Shown here piece after piece: positions 33,618 through 43,959 of a stretch of 64,000 nucleotides of DNA (position 1 is the stretch's first letter; each line of letters starts with the position of its first letter). Under the pieces are notes generated by a model, which saw only the letters and a list, made by a program, of their open reading frames with translations, was not told where the DNA came from and did not search any database. The stretch lies in contig NZ_CP165727.1 of NCBI RefSeq assembly GCF_041200175.1, forward strand, positions 4,963,501 to 5,027,500. Reading direction: 5' to 3'. The stretch comes from Streptomyces sp. R33. GTDB taxonomy: Bacteria; Actinomycetota; Actinomycetes; Streptomycetales; Streptomycetaceae. Made by a program: the position numbers and the translations under genes.

Positions 33618-33800
33618 ATGGCCGGCGCAGGCCGGCCCGGGATGCGACTGCGGGTTGTTTGTCCCGTTTTGGCGGCCGGTTGAGACGTGAAGGGGCGCTT
33701 GTCGGAGTGGGGGGTTGAGAAATCCGCCATCAGACTCCGTCTGGCCCCCTTTCGCTCCCCAGCAGGCTGCAGACGCCCGAAAACCTGGCCACGGAGGCGT
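33618..33800. repeat. Element A, 183-bp centre
   Basis: The segment between the arms is not inverted-repeated but matches the centre of element B at about 58721-58903 (shared GGTTGAGACGTGAA, GGCGCTTGTCGGAGTG and GCAGACGCCCGAAAAC). It holds CAGAC-TCC-GTCTG (33731-33743), a small hairpin not kept in B. No recognisable gene. Confidence 0.8.
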
Positions 33801-34281
33801 CTGGGCGGCTTATGGCAGCCCCAGACGGCCGTTGGACGCCGAGAGATGAGGAGCGCGTAGCGATCTGGGGCGCCTGCGGGCCCACTCCTACCGACAGGGG
33901 GATCTGGCCGCTGTCTGGTGCAGGTTGACCCTGCCCGGGTCCGGAAAGGGCTTCCTTTGGGCCCTTTGGGGGACTGTGGCCTCCCCCTGGCCCCATCCTG
34001 CTCTTGCTCGGTGGTCCCGGGGAATGGGGTGCGGATGGACAGGGGCTCCTGCTCGGCATCTCTGATGGGCCCTCATCGGAACATGAACCTCCCGGCCATT
34101 CCTTCGGGGGCTTCCCGGCAGTCTTATGGCATTCCGGGGCGGGTCGGTCGGTCAAGGGTGGAGCGCAGCGACATCGCGAAGCGACGCGACGACGAAGGAG
34201 GAGCGCCCTTGAGGGATCGGCACGACACGGAAGGACAGTGGACTGACGGGACGCCCCCGGACACACACCGACACCGCTCAC
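33801..34281. repeat. Element A, right inverted arm
   Basis: This is the inverted copy of 33139-33617. Long identical stretches (the CCGGAATGCCATAAGACTGC region) alternate with diverged patches. At about 34159 the left arm's GGCCTTCGGCC hairpin is replaced by GGAGCGCAGCGACAT, a different small hairpin. Confidence 0.85.
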
Positions 34282-34620
34282 GCATACCCCGCCCCCGACA
34301 TCCCGGCTGGCCTTACCGACGCGGAGCGCATGGACCCCGCCGCCCGCACGTGCGCCAGCTTTCGCGCCGCCGGGTGGGTGGCCCCCGCCGCCCCGCCTGC
34401 CGTTCCACCTTCCGCCGCCGAGTGCGCGCCCCTGCCGCCTCACCTTCCGTTCGGCCTTCGGCCGGCGGGTGCGTGGCCCCCGCCGCCTCCTTCCGTTCGG
34501 CCTTCGGCCGACGGGTGCGTGGCCCCCGCCGCCCTCTTCTGTTCCGCCTTCCGCCGCCGAGTGCGCCCCCGCCGCCCGGCGTCACGACCGACACCCCCGG
34601 CCCCGAGCAGGCGCACCCCC
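34282..34620. repeat. Element A, right minisatellite array
   Basis: GC-rich tandem units follow the right arm, including near-identical copies of TTCGGCCTTCGGCCGRCGGG followed by TGCGTGGCCCCCGCCGCC. The array runs to within a few bases of the thiolase stop at 34624. Frames through it are Pro/Ala/Arg repeats and not convincing genes. Confidence 0.75.
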
Positions 34621-34623
34621 CCC

Positions 34624-35817
34624 TCACCCCCGCCCCAGGATCACCGTCCCCGACGAGCAGAACCAGCCGCCCGTGCCCGATGCCAGGGCCACCTCGGGGA
34701 GGTTGCCGTTGCGCTTGGTGACCTGGCGGGCCGGGCCGGCTTCGCCGCGGAGTTGGCGGACCGCTTCGACCAGCAGGAACAGGCCGCGCATGCCCGGGTG
34801 GCAGGCCGAGAGGCCGCCGCCGTCGGTGTTGACCGGCAGTTCTCCGTCCCGTAGGAGGCGGCCCTTCTCCACGAAGGCCCCGCCCTCGCCCTTCGCGCAG
34901 AAGCCGAGGTCCTCGAGGGTGACCAGGGTCATGTACGTGAAGGCGTCGTAGATCTCCGCGAGGTCGACGTCCGCCGGGGTCACCCCCGCCCGCTCGAACG
35001 CCATGCGGCCTGAGACGGCTGCTGGGGAGACCGTGAAGTCCTCCCACTGCGACATCGTGGTGTGGGAGACGGACGTGCCCGTGCCCAGGATCCACACCGG
35101 GGACTTGGCGGTGTCCGGTACGTAGTCCTCCGCCGCCAGCAGCACCGCGCAGCCGCCGTCGGAGCGGATGCAGCAGTGCAGCTTCGTGAAGGGGTCCGCG
35201 ATCATCTCGCCGGACAGGACGTCGTCCACCGTGATCGGGTCGCGGAACATCGCGTCCGGGTTGGTCGCCGCGTTCGCCCGGGCCTGGACTGCCACCGAGG
35301 CGAGCTGCTCGAGGGTCGTCCCGTACTCGTGCATGTGGCGCCGCGCCGCCATCGCGTACTTGGAGATCAGCGTGTGTCCGTAAGGCACCTCGAACTGCAG
35401 CGGCCCCCGCGCTCCGAACGAGAGGTTCGAGGTGCGCCGCCGGGCCTTGATGTCGGCGCGCGCCGTGGATCCGTACACGAGCAGCACGGCGTTGGCGTGG
35501 CCGGCCGCTATCGCGTCCGCCGCGTGCGCCGCCATGACCTCCCAGGTCGAGCCGCCCACCGAGGTGGAGTCGACCCAGGTGGGGCGCAGCCCCAGGTACT
35601 CGGCCACCTCGACGGGCGCGAGGATGCCGAGGCCGGCCGAGGCGAAGCCGTCGACGGCGGAGCGGTCCAGGCCGGAGTCGGCCAGTGCCCGCCGGGCGGC
35701 CTGTGCGTGCAGGGCGTACGGGGTGGGGCCGTCCACCCGGCCGCAGTCCGAGAGGGCGACGCCGACGACGGCGACCCGGCGGCGTCCGTTGCGAGGTTCA
35801 GGCGTGGGTCCAGGCAT
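34624..35817 (-). CDS. Lipid-transfer protein/thiolase-like aldolase subunit 1
   Basis: A 397-residue thiolase-fold protein of the SCP2-thiolase/Ltp group. AVVGVALSDCGRVDGPT opens the fold, SVGGSTWEVMAAHAADAI is the nucleophile loop region without the usual thiolase Cys, and EIYDAFTYMTLVTLEDLGF and NTDGGGLSACHPGMRGL complete it. Loss of the Cys and retention of the YDAFT and His regions fit a DUF35-dependent retro-aldolase rather than a classical thiolase. Operator 7 lies 17 bp upstream of the ATG at 35817, and the gene diverges from an acyl-CoA dehydrogenase. Confidence 0.85.
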   Translation of the reverse strand: MPGPTPEPRNGRRRVAVVGVALSDCGRVDGPTPYALHAQAARRALADSGLDRSAVDGFASAGLGILAPVEVAEYLGLRPTWVDSTSVGGSTWEVMAAHAADAIAAGHANAVLLVYGSTARADIKARRRTSNLSFGARGPLQFEVPYGHTLISKYAMAARRHMHEYGTTLEQLASVAVQARANAATNPDAMFRDPITVDDVLSGEMIADPFTKLHCCIRSDGGCAVLLAAEDYVPDTAKSPVWILGTGTSVSHTTMSQWEDFTVSPAAVSGRMAFERAGVTPADVDLAEIYDAFTYMTLVTLEDLGFCAKGEGGAFVEKGRLLRDGELPVNTDGGGLSACHPGMRGLFLLVEAVRQLRGEAGPARQVTKRNGNLPEVALASGTGGWFCSSGTVILGRG

Positions 35818-35833
35818 GCATCCGACCGTACAT

Positions 35834-35848
35834 CTGACGTATCGTCAG
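35834..35848. promoter_or_regulatory. Regulon operator 7
   Basis: CTGACGTATCGTCAG, 17 bp upstream of the thiolase-like gene start at 35817. Confidence 0.85.
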
Positions 35849-35949
35849 TTTCTAGTCCACGCAATCCGATCCCCCTCCCGTCGCCTTTTGGTCCCCCTTC
35901 GGCACCCGACCTCCCCGCCCCCTGTGCATCTGCCGCCGACCGCCCTAAC

Positions 35950-35964
35950 ATGACGGCCCGTCAG
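35950..35964. promoter_or_regulatory. Regulon operator 8
   Basis: ATGACGGCCCGTCAG, 21 bp upstream of the acyl-CoA dehydrogenase start at 35985. Together with operator 7 it gives each divergent gene its own site. Confidence 0.8.
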
Positions 35965-35984
35965 ATACGGGGAGGAGCCCGACG

Positions 35985-37184
35985 ATGGATGCCGCCTTCA
36001 CCGCGGAGCAGGACGAGATGCGCCGTACCCTGCGCGAGATCCTGGGCAAGCGCTGCGGCCCGGACGAGGTCAAAGCCGCCGTCCGCACCGCCGCCGGACA
36101 CGACCGCGAGCTGTGGCAGCAGCTCTCCGCGCAGCTCGGCCTGCCGGGCATCGCCGTCGCCGAGGAGTACGGGGGCGTCGGCTGCGCCCCCGCCGACCTG
36201 GCCCTGGCCTGCGAGGAGACCGGGCGGGCGCTGCTGCCCTCGCCGCTGCTGGCCACCGCCGTGCTCGCCGTACCGCTGATCACCGCCCTCGGCGCCGCGG
36301 CCCAGCGCTCCGCACTGCTCCCGCCGCTCGCGGCCGGCGGGCTCACCGCGGCCCTCGCCGTCCCCGGCCAGGCGCTGTCCACCGCCCTCGCCCTGACCGG
36401 CGACAACGCCCCCGGGGAGTGGGCCGGCGGGGGCCGGGCCGGCGGGGTCCAGGCCAAGGCCGGTGAGGACGGCGGCTGGCGGCTGTACGGGGAGGTCGCG
36501 CAGGTGCTCGACGGGCACAGCGCCTCCCTGCTGCTGGTCGCCGCGCACACCGGCGGGTTCGCCCGGAGCCGGACCCTGCTGTTCCTCGTACGGGAGGACG
36601 CCCCCGGGCTCGTCCGGTCGCGGCAGGCCACCCTGGACGAGACCCGGCCGCAGGCCCGTATCCAACTCCGCGACACCCCGGCCGAGTTGCTCGGTGTCGA
36701 CGGCGACAACACCACCGACGACGGCGTCCTCGCCGCGCTCGCCGCCACCGGGCGCACCGCCGCCGCCGTCCTCGCCGCCGAGGCGGTCGGCGCGGCCGGG
36801 CAGGCGCTGGCCCGCACGGTGGAGTACGTACGCCAGCGCGAGCAGTTCGGCCGGCCCGTCGGCTCGTTCCAGGCGGTCAAGCACCGCCTCGCCGACCTCT
36901 ACGTACACGTGCAGGCGGCCCGTTCGGCGGCCTACTACGCCGCCTGGGACCCCCGGCAGGGCGGCCTCGCCCTCGCCCAGGCCCTGGAGGCCCTGCGGGT
37001 GACGTCCGGCGAGGCGATCCAGCTGCACGGCGGCATCGGCTTCACCTGGGAGCACGACGCGCACCTGTACTTCAAGCGGGCTGCGGCCGACGAGCTGCTG
37101 TTCGGCCCGGTCCACCGGCTGCGCGCGCACGCCGCCCACCGTGCGGGCCTGTTCACCGCCCCACAAGAGAAGGTGGCCGTCTGA
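35985..37184 (+). CDS. Acyl-CoA dehydrogenase
   Basis: A 399-residue member of the acyl-CoA dehydrogenase family. FTAEQDEMRRTLREIL, PGIAVAEEYGGVGCAPADLA, REQFGRPVGSFQAVKHRLADLY and QLHGGIGFTWEHDAHLY are present. The central substrate loop is Gly/Ala-rich and divergent, as in the 302-residue subunit at 14868. GGGGAGGAG precedes the ATG. Its stop overlaps the ATG of the deazaflavin-type nitroreductase (TGATG), so the two are co-translated. Confidence 0.88.
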   Translation: MDAAFTAEQDEMRRTLREILGKRCGPDEVKAAVRTAAGHDRELWQQLSAQLGLPGIAVAEEYGGVGCAPADLALACEETGRALLPSPLLATAVLAVPLITALGAAAQRSALLPPLAAGGLTAALAVPGQALSTALALTGDNAPGEWAGGGRAGGVQAKAGEDGGWRLYGEVAQVLDGHSASLLLVAAHTGGFARSRTLLFLVREDAPGLVRSRQATLDETRPQARIQLRDTPAELLGVDGDNTTDDGVLAALAATGRTAAAVLAAEAVGAAGQALARTVEYVRQREQFGRPVGSFQAVKHRLADLYVHVQAARSAAYYAAWDPRQGGLALAQALEALRVTSGEAIQLHGGIGFTWEHDAHLYFKRAAADELLFGPVHRLRAHAAHRAGLFTAPQEKVAV

Positions 37185-37663
37185 TGGCAATGGCAGCCGG
37201 CGTCAAGCTGATGCAGAAGGTCTCCTCGACCATGCTGTTCGCCAAGATCGCACCGCACTTCATCCCCGCCGTGGACAAGGCCGTGCACAAGCTGACCCGC
37301 GGCAAGGTCATGCTCAGCGCCCAGATGCTGCCCGGTGTGATCCTGACCGCCAAGGGTGCGAAGACGGGCGAACCGCGCACCACGCCGCTCGCCTGCATGC
37401 CGGAGGAGGGAGGGGCCGGCTGGCTCCTCATCGGTTCCAACTTCGGCCGCCCCGGGCACCCGGCGTGGACCGGGAACCTGCTCAAGCACCCTGACGCGGA
37501 CGTGAGTTGGAAGGGCCAGGACATCGCCGTACGGGCCCGGCTGTTGGAGGGCGAGGAGCGCGCGGCGGCGTGGCAGGCCGTGCTGAGGTTCTGGCCGCCG
37601 TACGCGACGTACCAGGCGCGCATCGAGCGCGAGATCCGGCTGTTCCGTCTGGAGCGTCGCTGA
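37184..37663 (+). CDS. Nitroreductase/deazaflavin-dependent oxidoreductase (DDN family)
   Basis: A 159-residue split-barrel protein of the F420-dependent DDN family. LTAKGAKTGEPRTTPLACMP and LLIGSNFGRPGHPAWTGNL are the cofactor-binding blocks, and HPDADVSWKG(Q)D completes the fold. Members use reduced F420 to reduce enones or quinones, so it could reduce a ring double bond made by the local dehydrogenases. It is translationally coupled to the upstream acyl-CoA dehydrogenase and convergent with the TetR gene across a 10-bp-stem hairpin. Confidence 0.88.
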   Translation: MAMAAGVKLMQKVSSTMLFAKIAPHFIPAVDKAVHKLTRGKVMLSAQMLPGVILTAKGAKTGEPRTTPLACMPEEGGAGWLLIGSNFGRPGHPAWTGNLLKHPDADVSWKGQDIAVRARLLEGEERAAAWQAVLRFWPPYATYQARIEREIRLFRLERR

Positions 37664-37687
37664 TCGCAGGCGGGGGGAGGGGGAGGG

Positions 37688-37713
37688 CGGCGGACCCCGG
37701 GGAGGGTCCGCCG
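37688..37713. terminator. Bidirectional terminator
   Basis: CGGCGGACCC (37688-37697) pairs with GGGTCCGCCG (37704-37713) over a 6-base loop, directly at the TetR stop codon and serving both convergent genes. Confidence 0.75.
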
Positions 37714-38361
37714 TTACTTGGTCGGCTTCTTGCCCGTGATGCCCAGGTGGACGAGCAGCGCCAGGTTCGGCTTGAGCTCGGCCTGCTTGACGCCCCAGGT
37801 CTGGAAGCCCTTCTGGTGCGAGGCCACCGCGGCCAGCATCGCGACCAGTGAACCCGCCATCGCCGCCGGGCTGAGGTCCTTGTCGACCTTGCCCTTGGCC
37901 TGGAGTTCCTTCATCGACTCCGTGAGGGAGTTGGTGACGGAGTTCAGGATCTTCATGCGGATCTTGTAGAAGCGCTTGTCGCCCTCGGCCGCGCCGAGGT
38001 CGACGACCCGCAGGATCGCGTCGTTGCGCCGCCAGAAGTCCAGGAATCCCTCGACGAGTTCCTCGGCGGCCTGCCAGCCGGCCTTGCCGACCCAGTTGCG
38101 GCCCTCGACGAGCGCCGTCAACTGCGCGCCCTCCGTGGCCATTTGCTCGGCGATCTCCAGGACGGCGCCCTCGACGTCCGGGAAGTACTGGTAGAAGGTC
38201 GCGGGGGAGGTGCCGGCCTTGCGCGCGACGTCGATCACCTTGACGTCGCGGTACGGCGAGGAGCTGAGCATCTCGCTGAGGCAGTCGAGCAGCTTCTGCC
38301 GCGTCGCCTGACCGCGCCGGCCGGCAACGCGGCCGTCGACGGTGCGTACTTGTCCTGTCAT
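37714..38361 (-). CDS. TetR family regulator, probable master of the catabolic regulon
   Basis: A 215-residue TetR protein. The N-terminal helix-turn-helix (about 20-65) includes TRQKLLDCLSEMLSSSPYRD and VARKAGTSPATFYQYFPDVE. The C-terminal helical ligand domain is typical. It is the only TetR-type gene in the window and lies in the middle of the operator-bearing genes, so it is the best candidate to bind CTGACG-N3-CGTCAG. A half-matching site, CTGTCATGCCGTCAG, overlaps its own start codon (38355-38369), which would allow weak autoregulation. The inducer is probably an acyl-CoA intermediate, by analogy with KstR-type regulators. That link is inferred. Confidence 0.88.
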   Translation of the reverse strand: MTGQVRTVDGRVAGRRGQATRQKLLDCLSEMLSSSPYRDVKVIDVARKAGTSPATFYQYFPDVEGAVLEIAEQMATEGAQLTALVEGRNWVGKAGWQAAEELVEGFLDFWRRNDAILRVVDLGAAEGDKRFYKIRMKILNSVTNSLTESMKELQAKGKVDKDLSPAAMAGSLVAMLAAVASHQKGFQTWGVKQAELKPNLALLVHLGITGKKPTK

Positions 38362-38736
38362 GCCGTCAGCTTACCGAGGGGTGATCTGCGCGCGATTCGG
38401 CCGCCTGCAAATGGGGTTACCCGACGCCTGGCCTGGGCGGAGCCCCCACCCCGGGCCCTGCCAGGGGGCCGTTTCCGGTCGGGGCCCGGCCCGGTTCCGC
38501 TCGGAATCCGGGCGGGCGGGGCTCCGGGGAGGTGTCGGTTCCGGGTGCGTGGCGGGCGGATCCCGGGTGGATCCGGGGCGGATCCGGTGCGAAATCCGGG
38601 CGGACGCCCGCCCGGGTGACCCGCCCGCTTCCTCTCGGTATCCCCCGATTAGTCTTATCAACAGGCTGTGGACAAGTTTTCGGGCAGATCATGGCTGAGG
38701 GGCACGGGGCAAGGGCACGACGGAAGGAAACGGGCC
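38362..38736. other. Divergent intergenic region, TetR/VOC genes
   Basis: These 375 bp contain the TetR and VOC promoters. A single perfect Streptomyces-type DnaA box (TTGTCCACA on the minus strand, 38667-38675) lies inside a 15-base string, ACAGGCTGTGGACAA, that also occurs at 17921-17935. GGATCCGGG-type repeats fill about 38550-38610. No gene is evident. Confidence 0.4.
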
Positions 38737-39537
38737 ATGGCCGCATTCGCGGAGGGCACACCCTGCTGGGTGGACGCCTCGCTTCCGGACGTCGAGGCGG
38801 GCAAGCGCTTCTACGGTGAGCTCTTCGGGTGGACCTTCGGCGGCAGCGCCGGCCCCGAGTACGGCGGCTACACCCAGGCCTACAGCCGCGGGCGCAACGT
38901 CGCCGCCCTCGCCCCCAAACCCGACGGCCGCATGCCCACCGTCTGGGGGATCTACCTCCACACCTCCGACGCCTACGCGTGCGCCGCCCGCATCCGCGCC
39001 TCCGGCGGCCAGATGGTCATGGACCCCCAGCCGGTGGGCCCGTACGGCGCCGCCGCGCTCGCCGCCGACCCCGGCGGGGCCGTCTTCGGCCTGTGGCAGC
39101 CCGGCACCCACGACGGCTTCGAGGCCCAGCAGGAGCCCTACACGTACTGCTGGAGCGAGGTCTACACGCGGGCCCGCGACGCGGTCGACGTGTTCTACGC
39201 CAACGTCTTCGGCTACGTCCCCGAGGACCAGGACGACGCGGGCACGGGCGTCGAGTACCGCCTGTGGTCCCCGCCCGGCAGCCGGCCCGGCGCGGAGACC
39301 GCCGTGATGGGGCGCAGCCTGATCACGGACGCGTTCCCGGAGATCATGCCGGCGCACTTCCTCGTGTACTTCGCCGTCCCGGACTGCGACGAGTCCGTCG
39401 CGACGGTCAAGCGGCTCGGCGGCCGCGTCACCGCCGACCCCTTCGACACGCCGTACGGGCGGATCGCGGTCGTCGCCGACAACCAGGGCGCGGTGTTCGC
39501 GCTGCTCTCGGAGACCCGCTCCGGGCGGATGGAGTAG
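38737..39537 (+). CDS. VOC family protein (two modules)
   Basis: A 266-residue protein with two VOC modules: RFYGELFGWTFGG and VFYANVFGYVPED helices, and the DPGGAVFGLWQPG and VVADNQGAVFALL strands. The ATG at 38737 is preceded by GGAAGGAAA. It resembles 25143-25934 in layout. It diverges from the TetR gene, but no full operator lies in its promoter. Function could be glyoxalase-like, dioxygenase-like or binding only. Confidence 0.85.
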   Translation: MAAFAEGTPCWVDASLPDVEAGKRFYGELFGWTFGGSAGPEYGGYTQAYSRGRNVAALAPKPDGRMPTVWGIYLHTSDAYACAARIRASGGQMVMDPQPVGPYGAAALAADPGGAVFGLWQPGTHDGFEAQQEPYTYCWSEVYTRARDAVDVFYANVFGYVPEDQDDAGTGVEYRLWSPPGSRPGAETAVMGRSLITDAFPEIMPAHFLVYFAVPDCDESVATVKRLGGRVTADPFDTPYGRIAVVADNQGAVFALLSETRSGRME

Positions 39538-39540
39538 CGG

Positions 39541-39592
39541 CCGCCGTACGGGACCGCCGTACGGGACCGCCGTACGGGACCGCCGTACGGGA
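39541..39592. repeat. Four exact 13-bp tandem repeats
   Basis: CCGCCGTACGGGA occurs four times without mismatch, just past the VOC stop. Each unit contains the palindrome CCGTACGG. The remaining 255 bp up to the kinase start hold further GTACG words, a GC-rich hairpin (CCGCCGGGCGG) and presumably the kinase promoter. Confidence 0.9.
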
Positions 39593-39847
39593 CCGCCGGG
39601 CGGTCGGGCCGCCCCCGGGCCGTACGCGGTGCGCCCGTACGTCTGCCGTCCGTCGTCCGTCCGCCGTACGCCGGGCCGCCCCGCCCGGACTGTGACGACA
39701 CGGCTCCGGCGCGGGCCTGACAGAATCGGGGTTGCGCGACCCCGGGCGGCGCCCGGGGTGAGACGCTGCACGGGGCCGACCGCCGTGCCGGCGCGCGTGC
39801 AGGTGGGAACGGGCCCGGCAAGGGCCCGTACGGGGATTGTGAGGCGA

Positions 39848-42274
<2,427 letters not shown>

Positions 42275-42330
42275 GGGGTTTCGGGGCCCTCCGGGTCGCG
42301 CGCAGCACCGGGAGTGACAGGATGGAGCCC

Positions 42331-42825
42331 ATGAGCAACGTTTACTTCGACATCAACATCGACGGCCAGCCCGCCGGCCGCATCGTCTTCAACCTCTTCG
42401 ACGAGGTCGTCCCGAAGACCGCCCAGAACTTCCGCGAGCTGGCCACCGGCCAGCACGGGTTCGGCTACGCGGGCTCGCCGTTCCACCGCGTCATCCCGCA
42501 GTTCATGCTGCAGGGTGGCGACTTCACCAACCAGAACGGCACCGGCGGCAAGAGCATCTTCGGTGAGAAGTTCGCCGACGAGAACTTCCAGCTGAAGCAC
42601 GACCGCCCGTACCTGCTGTCGATGGCGAACGCCGGCCGCAACACCAACGGCTCGCAGTTCTTCATCACCACCGTCGTCACCCCGTGGCTGGACGGCAAGC
42701 ACGTCGTCTTCGGCGAGGTCGTCGAGGGCCAGGACATCGTGGACCAGATCGAGAAGCTCGGCACCCCCTCGGGCGCCACTCGCGGCAAGATCGAGGTCGC
42801 GGCCTCGGGCGTCGTCGAGGCCTGA
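42331..42825 (+). CDS. Cyclophilin-type peptidyl-prolyl cis-trans isomerase
   Basis: A 164-residue cytosolic cyclophilin that catalyses proline isomerisation in folding proteins. The core is intact: FHRVIPQFMLQGGDFTNQNGTGG with the catalytic Arg in FHRV, SMANAGRNTNGSQFFIT, and WLDGKHVVFGEVVEG. The ATG at 42331 follows GGATGGAG. An ATG three codons earlier is less likely. It may be co-transcribed with the kinase and ends at a long GC hairpin. Confidence 0.95.
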   Translation: MSNVYFDINIDGQPAGRIVFNLFDEVVPKTAQNFRELATGQHGFGYAGSPFHRVIPQFMLQGGDFTNQNGTGGKSIFGEKFADENFQLKHDRPYLLSMANAGRNTNGSQFFITTVVTPWLDGKHVVFGEVVEGQDIVDQIEKLGTPSGATRGKIEVAASGVVEA

Positions 42826-42848
42826 TCCCCTCCCGCCTGAACGGGCTC

Positions 42849-42884
42849 GGCGGCCCCGCCCCCTCACCGGGGGCCGGGGCCGCC
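42849..42884. terminator. Bidirectional terminator
   Basis: GGCGGCCCCGCCCCC pairs with GGGGGCCGGGGCCGCC (one bulged base) over a 5-base loop, between the isomerase and the convergent three-gene operon. Confidence 0.75.
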
Positions 42885-42912
42885 GCCATGTCCGCGCCGG
42901 CTCGGGTACGCG

Positions 42913-43422
42913 TCAGAGCGTGCGGACTCCGTGCCAGGACCAGCCCGCGGCGAGGACCGCGTTGCGCAGGGGGTCCTTCAGGTCCCGGGTGTCCAGGCGG
43001 AACGACTCGACCTTCCGGCGGCGGCCCTCGGCGTCGCGCTCGAAGGTCCACTCCTTGTGCCTGCGGCGGATCGGCCCGCGGCCGTGCTCGCGCTGGACGG
43101 TCCGGCCGGGCGGGCTGCCGGCCCGCGTCACCGCCCACTGCTCGTCCATGGCCCGTACCTCGCGCTCCGCGGGGAGCAGGCGCATCCAGACCTTGAAGGT
43201 CCGCTCCACCTGCCGGCGGCCCGGGCCGGAGCCGGTGGCGGGTTCCGTGATCTTCCAGTCCGCCACCAGGTCGGCGCCCCCGCCGCCCGTCTCGCGCACG
43301 CTGAACACCACGCCCGTGCCGTTCAGCGCGAGCAGGGCGGCCCGCAGTTCCGTGGTGGGGATCGCCGCCCGGCCGCTGTCGGCCCGTACCGTGCCCATGT
43401 ACCGGTCCCAGAGACGGCCCAT
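42913..43422 (-). CDS. Hypothetical protein, third gene of the WXG operon
   Basis: A 169-residue protein (MGRLWDRYMGTVRADSG) that I do not recognise. It is rich in Arg and Asp, has no signal peptide or membrane span, and contains FKVWMRLLPAEREVRAMDEQ and RRRHKEWTFERDAEGRRR. GAGGGGG precedes the ATG, and only two bases separate it from the preceding gene. It is probably an accessory or chaperone for the secreted WXG protein two genes upstream; this rests on position alone. Confidence 0.75.
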   Translation of the reverse strand: MGRLWDRYMGTVRADSGRAAIPTTELRAALLALNGTGVVFSVRETGGGGADLVADWKITEPATGSGPGRRQVERTFKVWMRLLPAEREVRAMDEQWAVTRAGSPPGRTVQREHGRGPIRRRHKEWTFERDAEGRRRKVESFRLDTRDLKDPLRNAVLAAGWSWHGVRTL

Positions 43423-43424
43423 CG

Positions 43425-43922
43425 CTAGGCCCCCTCCCCGGTGTCCAGGCTCACCGTGCGCAGGAACTCCCGGAAGTCGTCCAGCAGACCGTCCTCCTGC
43501 GCCGCGGTCGAGGTCAGGACCAGCCGGATCACCGCACGCCGGTGCGGGTTCTCGAGGTCCAGTACGGCCAGGTAGACGTGGGACTGGACGAGGTCGCGGC
43601 GCACCCCGCCCGCGACGGCCGACAGGGCCACCCGCTGGGCCAGACACGGCGCGGCCTCGGAGCCGAGCTCGCGGCGGCTGGTCACCGTCACCGACTCGGC
43701 GGCCCGGCGCAGGCGCTCCACCGACTCGTCGGCCATGTCGGCCAGGGTCGCCCCGTCCGGGCGGAAGTCGCCGTCGACGGTGATGTTGGCGGTGAATCCG
43801 GCGTCCGGCTGCGGGTGCAGCGCGATGAACGCCACGCCCTGAGCGCCCACCTCGTCCGGTGGGGCGGCTCGCCAGCCGTCGGGCAGGCCGAACTCGATCG
43901 GCACCGGCAGGGTCGTGGGCAT
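43425..43922 (-). CDS. LpqN/Mog1-like small protein, second gene of the WXG operon
   Basis: A 165-residue protein. The pattern PIEFGLPDGWRAAPPDE, IALHPQPDAGFTANITVDG and a later LVQSHVYLAVLD resembles the Mog1p/PsbP-like fold of mycobacterial LpqN/LpqT, here without signal peptide. AAGGAGG precedes the ATG. It sits between the WXG-like gene (37 bp) and the hypothetical protein (2 bp). In type VII loci such proteins often accompany secreted substrates. Fold assignment is from pattern only. Confidence 0.75.
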   Translation of the reverse strand: MPTTLPVPIEFGLPDGWRAAPPDEVGAQGVAFIALHPQPDAGFTANITVDGDFRPDGATLADMADESVERLRRAAESVTVTSRRELGSEAAPCLAQRVALSAVAGGVRRDLVQSHVYLAVLDLENPHRRAVIRLVLTSTAAQEDGLLDDFREFLRTVSLDTGEGA

Positions 43923-43959
43923 TTCAGGCCCTCCTTCCACGGGGGAGTACGTCAGTCGA

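Noticed and set aside
33491..33730. Small minus-strand ORF crossing the left arm and centre of A, with a counterpart in B (58655-58996), sharing DFSTPHSDKRPFTSQP
   Set aside because: Differences between copies are not concentrated at third codon positions, so there is no sign of protein selection, though the short N-terminal match is striking.
38667..38675. DnaA box TTGTCCACA (minus strand) and a second copy at 17927-17935 as a possible origin
   Set aside because: Single boxes 20 kb apart, one inside a gene; oriC in Streptomyces has many clustered boxes between dnaA and dnaN, which are absent.
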